From contig NZ_PDJQ01000001.1 in NCBI RefSeq assembly GCF_002563855.1, positions 992,001-1,056,000 on the forward strand: a DNA stretch of 64,000 nucleotides, read 5' to 3'. The notes under the pieces were generated by a model that was given only the letters and a program-made list of their open reading frames with translations, had not been told where the DNA came from and searched no databases. The stretch comes from Tepidiforma thermophila. GTDB taxonomy: Bacteria; Chloroflexota; Dehalococcoidia; Tepidiformales; Tepidiformaceae. The translations under genes and the position numbers were made by a program. This document shows positions 42,425-51,071 of the stretch, piece after piece (positions within the stretch are counted from its first letter, which is position 1; each line of letters opens with the position of its first letter).

Positions 42425-43693
42425 ATGTCCGACTACGAAATCACAACGCTCCCGAACGGACTCCGCGTCATCACGGCCACCATGCCGTCCACCCAGGCCG
42501 CCTCCGTCAACATCTTTGTGGGGGTCGGCTCCCGCTCCGAGCCGCAGCACCTCAACGGCATCACCCACTTCCTCGAGCACATGGTCTTCAAGGGCACCGA
42601 AAAGCGCCCCTCGGCCATCCAGATCGCCCAGGAGATCGAAGGCGCCGGCGGCACCCTCAACGCCTACACCAACAAAGAGTTCACCTGCTACTGGAACATC
42701 GTCCCCTTCGACCGCTTCCCCACGGCCATCGACGTCGCCGCCGATATGCTCCTCAACTCGAAACTCGAGCAGCAGGAAATCGAACGCGAATGCCCCGTCG
42801 TCCAGCAGGAGCTGAAGCGCAACCACGATAACCCCGCCGCCTGGGCCGCCCGCCTCATCGGCCAGGCCGTCTACGGCCCGCAGCCCGCCGGCTGGGACGT
42901 CGGCGGCACCGTCGAACTCGTCGCCACCTGGAAGCGCGAGGACTTCCTCAGCCACATCCGCGAGTGGTACAAACCCGGCAACATCGTCCTCTCCGTCGCC
43001 GGCAACGTCACCCACCAGCAGGTGCTCGAGTACACCATTCCCCTCCTCGGCGGCATGGAGCCCGGCCCCATCCCGCCCGTCCAGCCCTACGACCCCGCCA
43101 TCACCGGCCCCCGCGTCGTCACCGAAAGCCGCCCCATCGACCAGTGCACCCTCTACCTCGGCCTCCCCATCTTCGGCCGCGACGACCCCGACCGCTACAT
43201 CCTTCGCATCCTCAACGACGTCCTCGGCGCCGGTATGTCCTCCCGTCTCTTCCTCGAAGTCCGCGAGCGCCGCGGCCTCGCCTATTCCGTCTCCTCCGGC
43301 TACGGCTACCTCTCCGATGCCGGCGTCTTCACCATCTCCGCCGGCGTCAACCGCGACCGCCTCTGCGAAACCATTCAGGTCTGCCTCGCCGAGGCCGACC
43401 GCCTCGTCCGCGAACCCGTCCCGCCCGAGGAGCTCCGCAAAGCCAAGGACCACAATATCGGCCGCTTCCGCCTCTCCCTCGAAACCGCCTTCGCCATCGG
43501 CCAGCGCAACGGCGAACTCCTGCTCACCAAAGGCCGCGTCGAAACCATCGACGAAGTGGTCGCTGCTATCGAAGCCGTCACCCCCGACGACATCCAGCGC
43601 GTCGCCGCCCGCATCTTCGACCGCGCGAAGCTCCACGCCGCCGTCGTCGGGCCCGACCTCGACGAGGCCGAAATCGAAGCCGCGCTCGGCTGA
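42425..43693 (+). CDS. M16 family zinc peptidase (processing-peptidase-like)
   Basis: 422 residues, single-chain bacterial M16B length. Zinc motif HFLEH at 48-52 with the distal Glu about 75 residues later (ERECPVVQQE), and the C-terminal M16 domain with RERRGLAYSVSSGYGYL. These enzymes degrade or trim short peptides and often act near the membrane. GGAGG precedes ATG 42425 by 5 nt. Only one M16 is present, so a homodimer is likely. It converges with the Eis-like gene. Confidence 0.95.
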   Translation: MSDYEITTLPNGLRVITATMPSTQAASVNIFVGVGSRSEPQHLNGITHFLEHMVFKGTEKRPSAIQIAQEIEGAGGTLNAYTNKEFTCYWNIVPFDRFPTAIDVAADMLLNSKLEQQEIERECPVVQQELKRNHDNPAAWAARLIGQAVYGPQPAGWDVGGTVELVATWKREDFLSHIREWYKPGNIVLSVAGNVTHQQVLEYTIPLLGGMEPGPIPPVQPYDPAITGPRVVTESRPIDQCTLYLGLPIFGRDDPDRYILRILNDVLGAGMSSRLFLEVRERRGLAYSVSSGYGYLSDAGVFTISAGVNRDRLCETIQVCLAEADRLVREPVPPEELRKAKDHNIGRFRLSLETAFAIGQRNGELLLTKGRVETIDEVVAAIEAVTPDDIQRVAARIFDRAKLHAAVVGPDLDEAEIEAALG

Positions 43694-43697
43694 GCCG

Positions 43698-44921
43698 CTA
43701 CCAAATCTCCGGCGCCCACGGCTCCGGGTGCCAGCGGAACAGCAGCTCCGCCGCCCGCGCCGCAGCCTCGCTCCCTTCGACCCGCCCCGCCCGCCAGAGG
43801 GCCAGCGCGCTCGCCTGCCCCAGGTAGAGCGCCCCCAGTTCCTCGGCCGGCAGGGTGAGCATCGCCGTCTCCCCGGTCGGCCGGCAGCGGGCCCCGTCCG
43901 GTCCGCCCTCGAGCACGAACCGCCCGCCGGCGTACCCGCCGAAGTCGTCGACGACCTCGAACACCAGCCGCCCCTCCCGCCCGTACCGCCGGCCCTCCAG
44001 CGCGGCCGCCGGGTCCAGCACCCGGCAGAACAGCGCATCCACCGGATACCGCTCGAGCCGCCGCGGGTCCTCGAGCAGCCCGAAGAGCGGCTCATCGAAC
44101 GGCCGGTTGTGCGCCGCCACCGTCTCGATCAGGTCGACCCCGAACACGTACTCCCAGAGCGCCGCCTCCGCCCCGCCGTCCACGCCGACAAGTTCGAGCA
44201 CCTCCAGCTCGCCGGCCGCCAGCCCGTGCCGCCAGCCCCGCTTCACCCGGTAGCGAACGTACCCGATCGTCTCCCCGCCGTCTTCGAGGCTGACGAGGAA
44301 CGCCGGGCTCCAGCCCGCTTCCGGCCGGTCCTGCTCGGGCAGCACGCGGACCTCCCACCACGCCGCCGTGCGTGAGTGCAGCCCCGCGCGCTGCGCCCGC
44401 GCCGCCTCCCAGGCGGCCGGCCATGTTGCCAGCGCCTCCGCCCGGTCCACCAGCCGCGCCCTGCCCCGCGCGCCGGGGTGGCCCCGGAGCTGCGCGTGCA
44501 CCCGCGCCAGCCGCACCTCCTCGTACTGCTGCATCGCCAGTCCGTAGCCGAACCGCCCGTAGATCGGCGCCTCCGACGCCCAGAGCGCCGCAATCGCCTC
44601 GCCCCGCTCCCGGATCTGCGCCAGCTGCGTCGTCATCAGCGCCGTCAGGATGCCCCGCCGCCGGTGCGTCGGCGCCACCCCCACCCACGTCACCCCGCCG
44701 CACGCCAGCGACGCCCCCGGCACCGAGAGTTCGAACGTGAACGCGCCCGCCGAGCCGACGCACCGCCCATCGACCCACGCCCCGAGCAGCCGCTCCCGGT
44801 CGGCCAGCTTCAGCGAAAGCTCCACCCGCTCCGCGCTTGGCGGCATCCCGAACGAGAACGAATTCACCGCAAACAGCTCGTCGAGTTCGCCCGGCTCCGG
44901 AATTCGCACGTCGAATGCCAT
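43698..44921 (-). CDS. Eis-like GNAT N-acetyltransferase
   Basis: 407 residues: an N-terminal GNAT domain with acetyl-CoA motif GVAPTHRRRGILTALM (about 84-99), a second GNAT-like domain, and an SCP2-like C-terminus (GRFVLEGGPDGARCRPTGE), the three-part layout of Eis/COG4552. Relatives acetylate aminoglycosides or protein lysines. ATG 44921 follows GGAGG by 5 nt; GTG 44924 is too close to it. Substrate unknown. Confidence 0.88.
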   Translation of the reverse strand: MAFDVRIPEPGELDELFAVNSFSFGMPPSAERVELSLKLADRERLLGAWVDGRCVGSAGAFTFELSVPGASLACGGVTWVGVAPTHRRRGILTALMTTQLAQIRERGEAIAALWASEAPIYGRFGYGLAMQQYEEVRLARVHAQLRGHPGARGRARLVDRAEALATWPAAWEAARAQRAGLHSRTAAWWEVRVLPEQDRPEAGWSPAFLVSLEDGGETIGYVRYRVKRGWRHGLAAGELEVLELVGVDGGAEAALWEYVFGVDLIETVAAHNRPFDEPLFGLLEDPRRLERYPVDALFCRVLDPAAALEGRRYGREGRLVFEVVDDFGGYAGGRFVLEGGPDGARCRPTGETAMLTLPAEELGALYLGQASALALWRAGRVEGSEAAARAAELLFRWHPEPWAPEIW

Positions 44922-45039
44922 CACGGCCTCCTCTCATCCCCCGGCGGGAGCTGCCAGCGTACCTGTTCGCCGCCGCACCGTCGCCCCGGCCTCCCGCGCG
45001 GGAACATTTCGCCCGCCTGCCGCCGTTCTCCTCAGCAGG

Positions 45040-45456
45040 ATGCCCGGGTCGGTGCGCTGGGCTGGCTGGCTCATCGTTTGCACCCTGCTCGCCCATGCGG
45101 CGGCAGGACTCCGGGCGGAATCACCCGGCCCGGGCATCCTCGATCCCCCTCCTGCTCCAGCCGCGTCGCCGCCCGCGGCCCTCCCGTCCGGCGCCGAGGC
45201 CGTCGGGGGCGATCCCCTGCCGCCGCCCGAGGCCCTCGCCCTCGCGCAGGCCGCCGTCCCCGCGCTCGCCCCCGCCGCTCTTCTCGCCGCCCGGCCGGCC
45301 ACCTGGCCGTCAGCCTGCCTGGGCCTCCCGCCGCCGGGAGGGGTCTGCGCCCAGGCCGTCGTCAACGGCTGGGTCATCGTCTTGGCCGGCCCGGATGGGC
45401 GAACCGCCGTCGTCCACGTCGGCGCCGGCGCCGCCCGCCTCGCCGAAAGCCCGTAG
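45040..45456 (+). CDS. Hypothetical secreted protein
   Basis: 138 residues with a signal peptide (VRWAGWLIVCTLLAHAAAG) and a Pro/Ala-rich mature part ending in a small hydrophobic beta pair (VVNGWVIVLAGPDGRTAVV). Two Cys. No family seen. Ribosome site weak, so the start is uncertain. The preceding in-frame codons overlap the divergent gene. A -10 box for the next gene lies just after its stop. Confidence 0.5.
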   Translation: MPGSVRWAGWLIVCTLLAHAAAGLRAESPGPGILDPPPAPAASPPAALPSGAEAVGGDPLPPPEALALAQAAVPALAPAALLAARPATWPSACLGLPPPGGVCAQAVVNGWVIVLAGPDGRTAVVHVGAGAARLAESP

Positions 45457-45468
45457 CCGCCGTGCCGG

Positions 45469-45474
45469 TACAAT
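45469..45474 (+). promoter_or_regulatory. Leaderless-type -10 box (TACAAT) for the PAC2 gene
   Basis: TACAAT ends 6 nt before GTG 45481. Confidence 0.6.
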
Positions 45475-45480
45475 GGCAGC

Positions 45481-46377
45481 GTGGACGGTTTCTCCATCAC
45501 CCCCGTCGACCAGCCCCTCCGCGCCCCCATCGTCATCCTCGCCTTCACCGGCTGGAGCGACACCGGCACCGTCACCACCGACACCGCCGCCCACCTCGTC
45601 CAGACCTACGGCGGCACCCGCTTCCTCGAGGTCGACCCCGAGGACTACTACGTCTTCACCGACGTCCGTCCCACCGTCTCCATCGACGAATCCGGCGTCC
45701 GCCGCCTCCACTGGCCCGAGAACCGCGGCGATATCGTTCGCACCGGCACCGGCGAGCACGACCTGGTCGTCATCCGCGGCGTCGAACCCAACCTCCGCTG
45801 GCGCACCTTCGCCACCCGCCTCGCAGAAGCGATCGTCCCGCTCCAGCCATTTCTCGTCTGCACCCTCGTCGCCCGCCCCGCGGCCACGCCCCACACCCGG
45901 CCCGTTCCCGTCACCGGCTCCAGCGCCGACCCCCGCCTCGCCGCCCGCTACGGGCTCGGCCGCTCGCTCTACCAGGGCCCCACCGGCATCCTCGGCGTCA
46001 TCCACGATGTCCTCCGCGGCTACCGGCTCGACCTCATCAGCCTCGCCGCCGGCGTGCCCCACTACCTCAGCATCGACGAGAACCCCCCGGCCACCCTCGC
46101 ACTCGTCCGCGCCCTCGAACCGATCCTGGGCTTCCGCGTTCCCGAAGGCGACCTCCCCGAGCGCGCCCTCGCCTTCATCGAACGCGTCAACGAAGCCTCC
46201 CGCGGTGACGACCAGGTCGGCACCTACGTCCGCACGCTCGAAGACCAGTACGAAGAGGACGACGAGGACGACGAAGGCGCCGTCGACTTCGAAGAGCCCG
46301 GCGACAGCGAGCTCCCGTCCGCCGACGACATCCTCAAGGACGTCGAGGACTTCCTCCGCGGCACCGGCGACCGCTGA
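45481..46377 (+). CDS. PAC2 family protein
   Basis: 298 residues. The PAC2 fold is indicated by IVILAFTGWSDTGTVTTDTA, FVCTLVARPAATPHTRPVPV, and GILGVIHDVLRGYRLDLISL with GVPHYLSID. The C-terminus is highly acidic (QYEEDDEDDEGAVDFEEP). In archaea and eukaryotes relatives help assemble proteasomes; in bacteria the role is unknown. GTG start right after a -10 box. No proteasome genes nearby. Confidence 0.88.
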   Translation: MDGFSITPVDQPLRAPIVILAFTGWSDTGTVTTDTAAHLVQTYGGTRFLEVDPEDYYVFTDVRPTVSIDESGVRRLHWPENRGDIVRTGTGEHDLVVIRGVEPNLRWRTFATRLAEAIVPLQPFLVCTLVARPAATPHTRPVPVTGSSADPRLAARYGLGRSLYQGPTGILGVIHDVLRGYRLDLISLAAGVPHYLSIDENPPATLALVRALEPILGFRVPEGDLPERALAFIERVNEASRGDDQVGTYVRTLEDQYEEDDEDDEGAVDFEEPGDSELPSADDILKDVEDFLRGTGDR

Positions 46378-46427
46378 GCGCCGGCCGCTGCCCATCGCCG
46401 GCACGGTTCCTCCCGGCCCCGCTGCAG

Positions 46428-46433
46428 TATCCT
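46428..46433 (+). promoter_or_regulatory. Leaderless-type -10 box (TATCCT) for the GntR gene
   Basis: TATCCT ends 6 nt before ATG 46440. Confidence 0.5.
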
Positions 46434-46439
46434 TGAACC

Positions 46440-46763
46440 ATGGCGATGCGGAACCCGCGCAAAACCAAAGCCGACCTCGTCTACGAAGCGCTCCAGGCCG
46501 CGATCCTCTCCGGCAACCTCAAAGAGGGTGAGCACCTCCGCCAGGAGGAGATTGCCGCCCGCTGGGGCGTGAGCCAGACCCCCGTGCGCGAAGCCTTCCG
46601 CCGCCTCGAAAGCGAAGGCCTCGTCGAACACGCCCCCAACCGCGGCGTCATCGTTCGCGGCCTCCCCTGGACGCCCCCGCCCGCCCCCCTCGACGTCATC
46701 CGCCGCCGCTGGGAAGAACTCGTCCGCGACCCCGAAAGCATCCCCGGCAGCGACTTCCCCTAA
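46440..46763 (+). CDS. Short GntR-type winged-helix regulator
   Basis: 107 residues: a GntR DNA-binding domain (LVYEALQAAILSGNLKEGEH; GVSQTPVREAFRRLESEGLV) followed by only about 30 residues (VIRRRWEELVRDPES). The usual FCD or UTRA ligand domain is missing, so it has no obvious effector pocket. It ends 156 bp before the first flagellar operon in the same direction and might regulate it, but this is inference from position. Confidence 0.82.
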   Translation: MAMRNPRKTKADLVYEALQAAILSGNLKEGEHLRQEEIAARWGVSQTPVREAFRRLESEGLVEHAPNRGVIVRGLPWTPPPAPLDVIRRRWEELVRDPESIPGSDFP

Positions 46764-46771
46764 CCACCGCT

Positions 46772-46799
46772 CCAACCTCCAACCTCCAACCTCCCACCT
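46772..46799. repeat. Heptamer array CCAACCT x3 plus variant
   Basis: Three CCAACCT units and one CCCACCT lie directly before the first ATCAGGG element of the flagellar promoter region. Confidence 0.85.
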
Positions 46800-46800
46800 C

Positions 46801-46891
46801 ATCAGGGTTCTCCCCGCCCAACCTCAGCGCCCTCTCCCCAGCCGTCAGGGTCTTCCCCCAATCCCGGCCGCACGCCCGCACCCCCTACGCT
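46801..46891 (+). promoter_or_regulatory. Candidate flagellar operon promoter 1 (before flbD)
   Basis: ATCAGGGTTCTCC at 46801, related copies at 46824 and 46845 (about 22-bp steps), then TACGCTGG with TACGCT at 46886-46891, 28 nt before the flbD ATG. The same order and spacing recur at 50951 and 57181. Confidence 0.6.
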
Positions 46892-46919
46892 GGAGGCACC
46901 CACGCGTGGGAGCATCCGC

Positions 46920-47120
46920 ATGATCAGGCTCACCCGCATCGACGGCACCGAGTTCTACCTCAACCCTGACCTCTTCGAGGTCATGGAAGCCTCCCACGAC
47001 ACCCACATCACCCTCACCAACGGCCACCGCTACGTCTGCCAGGAATCGCCCGAAACCATCATCGAACGCATCGCCGAGTTCCGCCGCAAAGCGATCGGCG
47101 CCATCCGGAGGAGCGCCTGA
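46920..47120 (+). CDS. flbD: FlbD family flagellar protein
   Basis: 66 residues. MIRLTRIDGTEFYLNPDLFE and ITLTNGHRYVCQESPETIIE match the short FlbD/swarming protein family found at the head of flagellar stator operons in Gram-positive-type bacteria. Role is little known. GGGAG precedes ATG 46920. Its stop overlaps the motA ATG (TGATG). First gene of the operon after the conserved promoter region. Confidence 0.9.
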   Translation: MIRLTRIDGTEFYLNPDLFEVMEASHDTHITLTNGHRYVCQESPETIIERIAEFRRKAIGAIRRSA

Positions 47121-47917
47121 TGGACCTGGCCACCGTCATCGGCCTCGTCGTCGCCCTCGTCGGCATCATCGGAGGCAACATCCTCGAGGGCGGCAATCCC
47201 ATGAAGCTCATCAACCTCCCGGGCTTCTTCATCGTCATCCTCGGGTCACTCGGCGCCGTCATGATCTCGCAGCCGCTCTCCGTCATGGTGGGGCTTCCCA
47301 AAACCATCATGAAAGCCTTTTTTGCCGGCTCCAGCCACAACTCCGCCGAGACCGTCGAACTCTTCGTCCAGATGGCCGATAAGGCCCGCCGCGAAGGCCT
47401 CCTCGCCCTCGAGGCCGACATCGAGAAGATCCACGACCCGTTCACCCGCAAGGGCGTCCAGCTCATGATCGACGGCACCGACCCCGAGCTCCTCCGCGAA
47501 ATCATGGAGATCGAGCGGGAGTCCATGAAGCACCGCCACGAAAGCAACTTCGCCGCCCTCGAGTTCATGGGCGGCATCGCCCCCACCATCGGCGTCCTCG
47601 GCGCCGTCATGGGCCTCATGACCGTCATGTCCCACCTCGACGAGCCCGACCACATCGGCCCCGGCATCGCCACCGCCTTCGTCGCCACCTTCTACGGCGT
47701 CTTCACCGCCAACGTCCTCTGGCTCCCCCTCGCGGCCAAGCTCAAGAGCAACTCCAAGCACGAACTCCACGCCCTCGACGTCGTCATCGAAGGCCTCATG
47801 TCCATCCAGGCCGGCGATAACCCCCGCATCGTCCGCGAAAAGCTCGAAGGCTTCCTCCAGCCCTCCCTGCGCGGCAAGAAGGATGAGGCCGGCGCGGCCC
47901 GGCGGGAGGCCGCATGA
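47120..47917 (+). CDS. motA: Flagellar stator protein MotA
   Basis: 265 residues, four membrane helices, with conserved GNILEGGNP near the start, a cytoplasmic domain (RREGLLALEADIEKIHDPFTRKG, charged residues meeting FliG) and the last helices GIAPTIGVLGAVMGLMTVM and IATAFVATFYGVFTANVLWL. With MotB it forms the ion-driven stator. The ion is likely H+ or Na+, undecidable here. Stop overlaps motB start (ATGA). Confidence 0.95.
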   Translation: MDLATVIGLVVALVGIIGGNILEGGNPMKLINLPGFFIVILGSLGAVMISQPLSVMVGLPKTIMKAFFAGSSHNSAETVELFVQMADKARREGLLALEADIEKIHDPFTRKGVQLMIDGTDPELLREIMEIERESMKHRHESNFAALEFMGGIAPTIGVLGAVMGLMTVMSHLDEPDHIGPGIATAFVATFYGVFTANVLWLPLAAKLKSNSKHELHALDVVIEGLMSIQAGDNPRIVREKLEGFLQPSLRGKKDEAGAARREAA

Positions 47918-48669
47918 GCCGCAAAGCCCCCGAGGCCGAAAAGCCCGAAAACCACGAACGATGGATCGTCTCCTATGCCGACATGGTGACGCTCCTCTTC
48001 GCCCTCTTTGTCGTCCTCTACGCCACCAGCGACGCCAACCCCCAGAAGCTCCAGTCCGTCCGCGTCTCCATCGAGCAGGCCTTCTCCATCGGCGTCCTCC
48101 AGGGCTCCAACGGCTCCTCCGCCGTGCTCAACCAGGGCGGCGGCCTCACCCCTTCCCTCAACGAAATCCGCTCCAACACCTTCGAAGGCCTCAACAAGAC
48201 GCTGACCGAATTCGCCGCCGCCAACGGCCTCGAAGGCAAAATCCAGCTCCGCTCCGATTCCACCTCCATCACCATCTCCCTCGCCGATAACCTGCTCTTC
48301 GATTCCGGCAGCGCCGACCTCCGGCCCGGCAGCGTCGATGTCCTCCTCCAGGTCGCCGATGCCCTCCGCGGCCTGCCCAACACCCTCCGCATCGAAGGCC
48401 ACACCGACAACATTCCCCCCAACAGCCGTGACTTCCCCACCAACTGGGAGCTCTCCACCGCCCGCGCCACCCGCGTCCTCCGCGTCCTCGTCGAACAGGG
48501 CGGCCTCGATCCGGCAAAGCTCTACGCCGCCGGCTACGCTGAGACCCGCCCCCTCGCCGATAACAGCACCCCCGAAGGCCGCGCCCTCAACCGCCGGGCC
48601 GACATCGTCATCCTCTATCCCACCATCGAAGACCTGCAGAAAGCCCTCTCCGGGAGCCAGCGGAGGTAG
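47914..48669 (+). CDS. motB: Flagellar stator protein MotB
   Basis: 251 residues. One membrane helix (about 20-42) with the ion-binding Asp in VSYADMVTLLF (Asp23), then a plug/linker and an OmpA-like peptidoglycan-binding domain (about 115-245; LRIEGHTDNIPP and NWELSTARATRVLRVLVEQ). It anchors the stator to the wall. Operon partner of motA. Confidence 0.95.
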   Translation: MSRKAPEAEKPENHERWIVSYADMVTLLFALFVVLYATSDANPQKLQSVRVSIEQAFSIGVLQGSNGSSAVLNQGGGLTPSLNEIRSNTFEGLNKTLTEFAAANGLEGKIQLRSDSTSITISLADNLLFDSGSADLRPGSVDVLLQVADALRGLPNTLRIEGHTDNIPPNSRDFPTNWELSTARATRVLRVLVEQGGLDPAKLYAAGYAETRPLADNSTPEGRALNRRADIVILYPTIEDLQKALSGSQRR

Positions 48670-48672
48670 CCC

Positions 48673-49212
48673 ATGTTCAAAGACAAAAAGATCCTCGCCG
48701 GCGGCGCCGTCCTCTTCGCAGCCGCCTTCTGGTTTTACATCAAGCCCAACTACATGGACCCCAAGCCCGTGCCCGTCTACACCGCCGAGCAGATCGCTGC
48801 CGCGCCGCGGCCCACCGTCTTCATCGGCAAACCCAACGCCGGCGGCGGCCACGGCGGCAAACCCTCCAACGCCCCCGAAGGCATCGTCCTCAACCTCAAG
48901 CCCACCGGCACCACCCAGCGCTACGTCAAAGTCATCATGGCCCTCGAGTTCGGCCCCGCCACGCCGCCATGGGTCGGGCTGAGCGCGGACAAGGTCGCGG
49001 CCAAGAACGCCGAATTCGCCCACCACCTCGAGCCCGAGATGCACAAGATCCTCGACGCCATCGCCTACGTCATCGGTTCCCATACCGCCGAGGAAGTCTC
49101 CACCGTCGAAGGCAAAGAAAAGCTCAAAGAAGAGCTCAAAGAAGCAATCAACCATCACCTTCACGGCGAAAAAGTAGAAAAAATCTACTTCGAAACCTTC
49201 ATCGTCCAGTAG
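48673..49212 (+). CDS. fliL: Flagellar basal-body protein FliL
   Basis: 179 residues. One N-terminal membrane helix (ILAGGAVLFAAAFWFYI), a Gly/His-rich linker and a FliL domain (YVKVIMALEFGP ... VEKIYFETFIVQ). FliL surrounds MotB and stabilises stator function. Starts 3 nt after motB stop with a GGAGG overlap. Fits the mot-fliL order. Confidence 0.92.
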   Translation: MFKDKKILAGGAVLFAAAFWFYIKPNYMDPKPVPVYTAEQIAAAPRPTVFIGKPNAGGGHGGKPSNAPEGIVLNLKPTGTTQRYVKVIMALEFGPATPPWVGLSADKVAAKNAEFAHHLEPEMHKILDAIAYVIGSHTAEEVSTVEGKEKLKEELKEAINHHLHGEKVEKIYFETFIVQ

Positions 49213-49224
49213 GAGGGCCCATCA

Positions 49225-50097
49225 ATGGCGGACCCCGTCGACGTCCTCGCCCAGCTCCTCTCCCCGCAGCAGGCCGCCACCCTCGATGCCGTCGGGCGTC
49301 GCGCCTGGCAGGCTGCCGCCCGCGCCCTCCAGGTCATCCAGGGCGCCGAACCCTCCGCCGCCATCCGCGATGCCCGGCTCGTCATGCCCGACGAGATCGC
49401 CGGCGAGTTCGGCGAACCCCACCTTGCCGTCCCCATCGAGCTCTCCACCGATAACGACCAGTCCGCCACGGCCTACCTCGTCCTCCCCACCGCACCCGCC
49501 GCCGCCTACCTCCAGACCGAAGCCGACAACCCCGAAGACCAGGAGCAGCAGACCCTCGTCGTCGCCTTCACCTTCCTCGGCCAGGTCCTCCAGGCCCTCA
49601 ACCAGGAGGTCTTCAGCAAGTCCTCCAACGGCCTCATCCTCTCCTTCGACGATGTCACCGCCAACACCATGGCCGGGACCCTCGCCGGGCTCGACGACGC
49701 CTGCCTCTACCTCACCGCAACCATCGCCCTGGCCCGCGAGCTCCCGCTCACCCTCGTCCTGCCGGGCACCTTCCTCGATATCGTCGCCGGCTCGATGGCC
49801 GGCGCCTTCGACCAGCCCGCGCCGGCCGCCGCCGATACCGCTGACACCCCGTTGATCACTCAGGAAGACCTCGAGGCTGCCGAGCTTCTTGATGTGGAAC
49901 TGAACCGCTTCGACCAGCCCCCGCCCGCCGCCGCGCGCCCGGCCGCCGGCCCGCCCCCCGCTCCGAACCCGCGGCCGGCCCCCCGCCGAAGCAGGAGCCG
50001 CAGGTCACCGCCCAGCGCGCCCGCTTCGCGCCGCTCCCCGAGCCCGGCCAGGTCGACTACTCCTCTGGGATCGAGCTCCTCGCCGGGCTCGAGATGA
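49225..50097 (+). CDS. fliY: FliY/FliN C-ring protein, N-terminal part (reading frame breaks)
   Basis: 290 residues as read, but only the first about 240 look genuine: a CheC/FliY-like region ([19 protein letters not shown] ... [13 protein letters not shown]) and a Pro-rich linker. After the C-runs at 49954-49959 and 49979-49984 the product becomes a Ser/Arg/Pro string. The minus-one frame continues as [18 protein letters not shown] and [17 protein letters not shown] into the SpoA domain of the next entry. Thus one base appears missing, or ribosomes shift frame. It forms the flagellar switch ring with FliM/FliG. See next entry. Confidence 0.8.
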   Translation: MADPVDVLAQLLSPQQAATLDAVGRRAWQAAARALQVIQGAEPSAAIRDARLVMPDEIAGEFGEPHLAVPIELSTDNDQSATAYLVLPTAPAAAYLQTEADNPEDQEQQTLVVAFTFLGQVLQALNQEVFSKSSNGLILSFDDVTANTMAGTLAGLDDACLYLTATIALARELPLTLVLPGTFLDIVAGSMAGAFDQPAPAAADTADTPLITQEDLEAAELLDVELNRFDQPPPAAARPAAGPPPAPNPRPAPRRSRSRRSPPSAPASRRSPSPARSTTPLGSSSSPGSR

Positions 50098-50336
50098 ACG
50101 TCACCGTCGAGCTCGGCCGCACCCGGCTCACCGTCGCCGAAGTCCTCGGCCTCGGCCCAGGCTCCGTCATCGAACTTGACCGCATCGCTGGCGAACCCGT
50201 CGACATCCTCGTCAACGACCGCCTCGTCGCACGCGGCGAAGTCGTCGTGGTCGACGAAAACTTCGGCGTCCGCGTCGTCGAGGTCGTCCGCCGCGGCCAC
50301 GAGCACGAGGTCGAAGAGCCGGAAGCCGTCGCATGA
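50094..50336 (+). CDS. fliN: FliN/SpoA domain (C-terminal part of FliY or separate FliN)
   Basis: 80 residues from ATG 50094: the complete SpoA core [40 protein letters not shown] and VRVVEVVRR. Its ATG overlaps the upstream stop as ATGA, the coupling form common in this genome, so separate translation is possible. Yet the same frame stays open with linker-like residues back to about 49905, suggesting it was one gene. It builds the lower C-ring and docks the export ATPase complex. Followed by fliO (ATGA overlap). Confidence 0.82.
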   Translation: MNVTVELGRTRLTVAEVLGLGPGSVIELDRIAGEPVDILVNDRLVARGEVVVVDENFGVRVVEVVRRGHEHEVEEPEAVA

Positions 50337-50950
50337 ACGACCCCGCGTCCCGCCGGCGCCTCACCTGGCTGGTCGCTATCGGCGGCGCGCTGCTCATCGC
50401 CGTCCTCTTCATCTCCTTCGCTGCGCCCGCGCCCCGGGAAGCCGCCGGCCCCACCCTCGTCCCTGCCGCCGAGGACGCCTCGCCCTCCCGGGTCGAAGGC
50501 ACCCCGGACGGCACGGGTTTCTCGCTCGGTCCCGGCGACCTCCTCTCCCTCGGCTGGCGGCTCGCCCTCGTTGCAGCGGTCATCGGCGGCTCGATCGTCG
50601 GCCTCCGCTGGTGGGCCCGCCGCATGGCCGCCCCGCGCAGCACCACCGGCTTCCTCCGCGTCGTCGATACCCTCCCCATCGCCAACGGGCGCACCATCCA
50701 CCTCCTCGCCCTCGGCGACCGCGTCATCGCCATCGGGGCCACCGCCCAGCAGATCACCATGCTCGAGGCGCTCACCCCCGAAGAAGCCGCCAGCGTCCTC
50801 GCCGCCGCCGATGCCCGGCGCGACCCCCTCCCCATCGGCGACTTCGCTGCACAGCTCCTCGAATCCCTCCGCCGCCGCGAGAGCCGCGCCGCCGCCGAGC
50901 CCGTCATCGGCGCCGAACCGGACCCGGCATCCGCGCTCCGCCGCCGCTGA
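50333..50950 (+). CDS. fliO: Flagellar export protein FliO
   Basis: 205 residues. Two membrane segments ([39 protein letters not shown]), then a FliO domain ([39 protein letters not shown]). FliO helps assemble the FliP ring of the export gate. The N-terminal extra helix with a spacer is like FliO/FliZ of Gram-positives. Last gene of operon 1; a new promoter region follows. Confidence 0.9.
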   Translation: MNDPASRRRLTWLVAIGGALLIAVLFISFAAPAPREAAGPTLVPAAEDASPSRVEGTPDGTGFSLGPGDLLSLGWRLALVAAVIGGSIVGLRWWARRMAAPRSTTGFLRVVDTLPIANGRTIHLLALGDRVIAIGATAQQITMLEALTPEEAASVLAAADARRDPLPIGDFAAQLLESLRRRESRAAAEPVIGAEPDPASALRRR

Positions 50951-51042
50951 ATCAGGGTTCTCCGCCGCCGCAGCGTGAGGGTTCTCCCGGCCCTCCAGCG
51001 GGAGTCTCCGGATACTGGCCCTGCCGCCCCCGCCGATACGCT
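50951..51042 (+). promoter_or_regulatory. Candidate flagellar operon promoter 2 (before fliP)
   Basis: ATCAGGGTTCTCC at 50951, copies at 50976 (TGAGGGTTCTCC) and 50998 (GCGGGAGTCTCC), then GCCGATACGCTGG with TACGCT at 51037-51042, 29 nt before the fliP GTG. Same order and spacing as before flbD. CCGATA also resembles the FliA -10 consensus. Confidence 0.6.
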
Positions 51043-51071
51043 GGCCTCACCTTCCTTGCCTGGGGGCCAGC

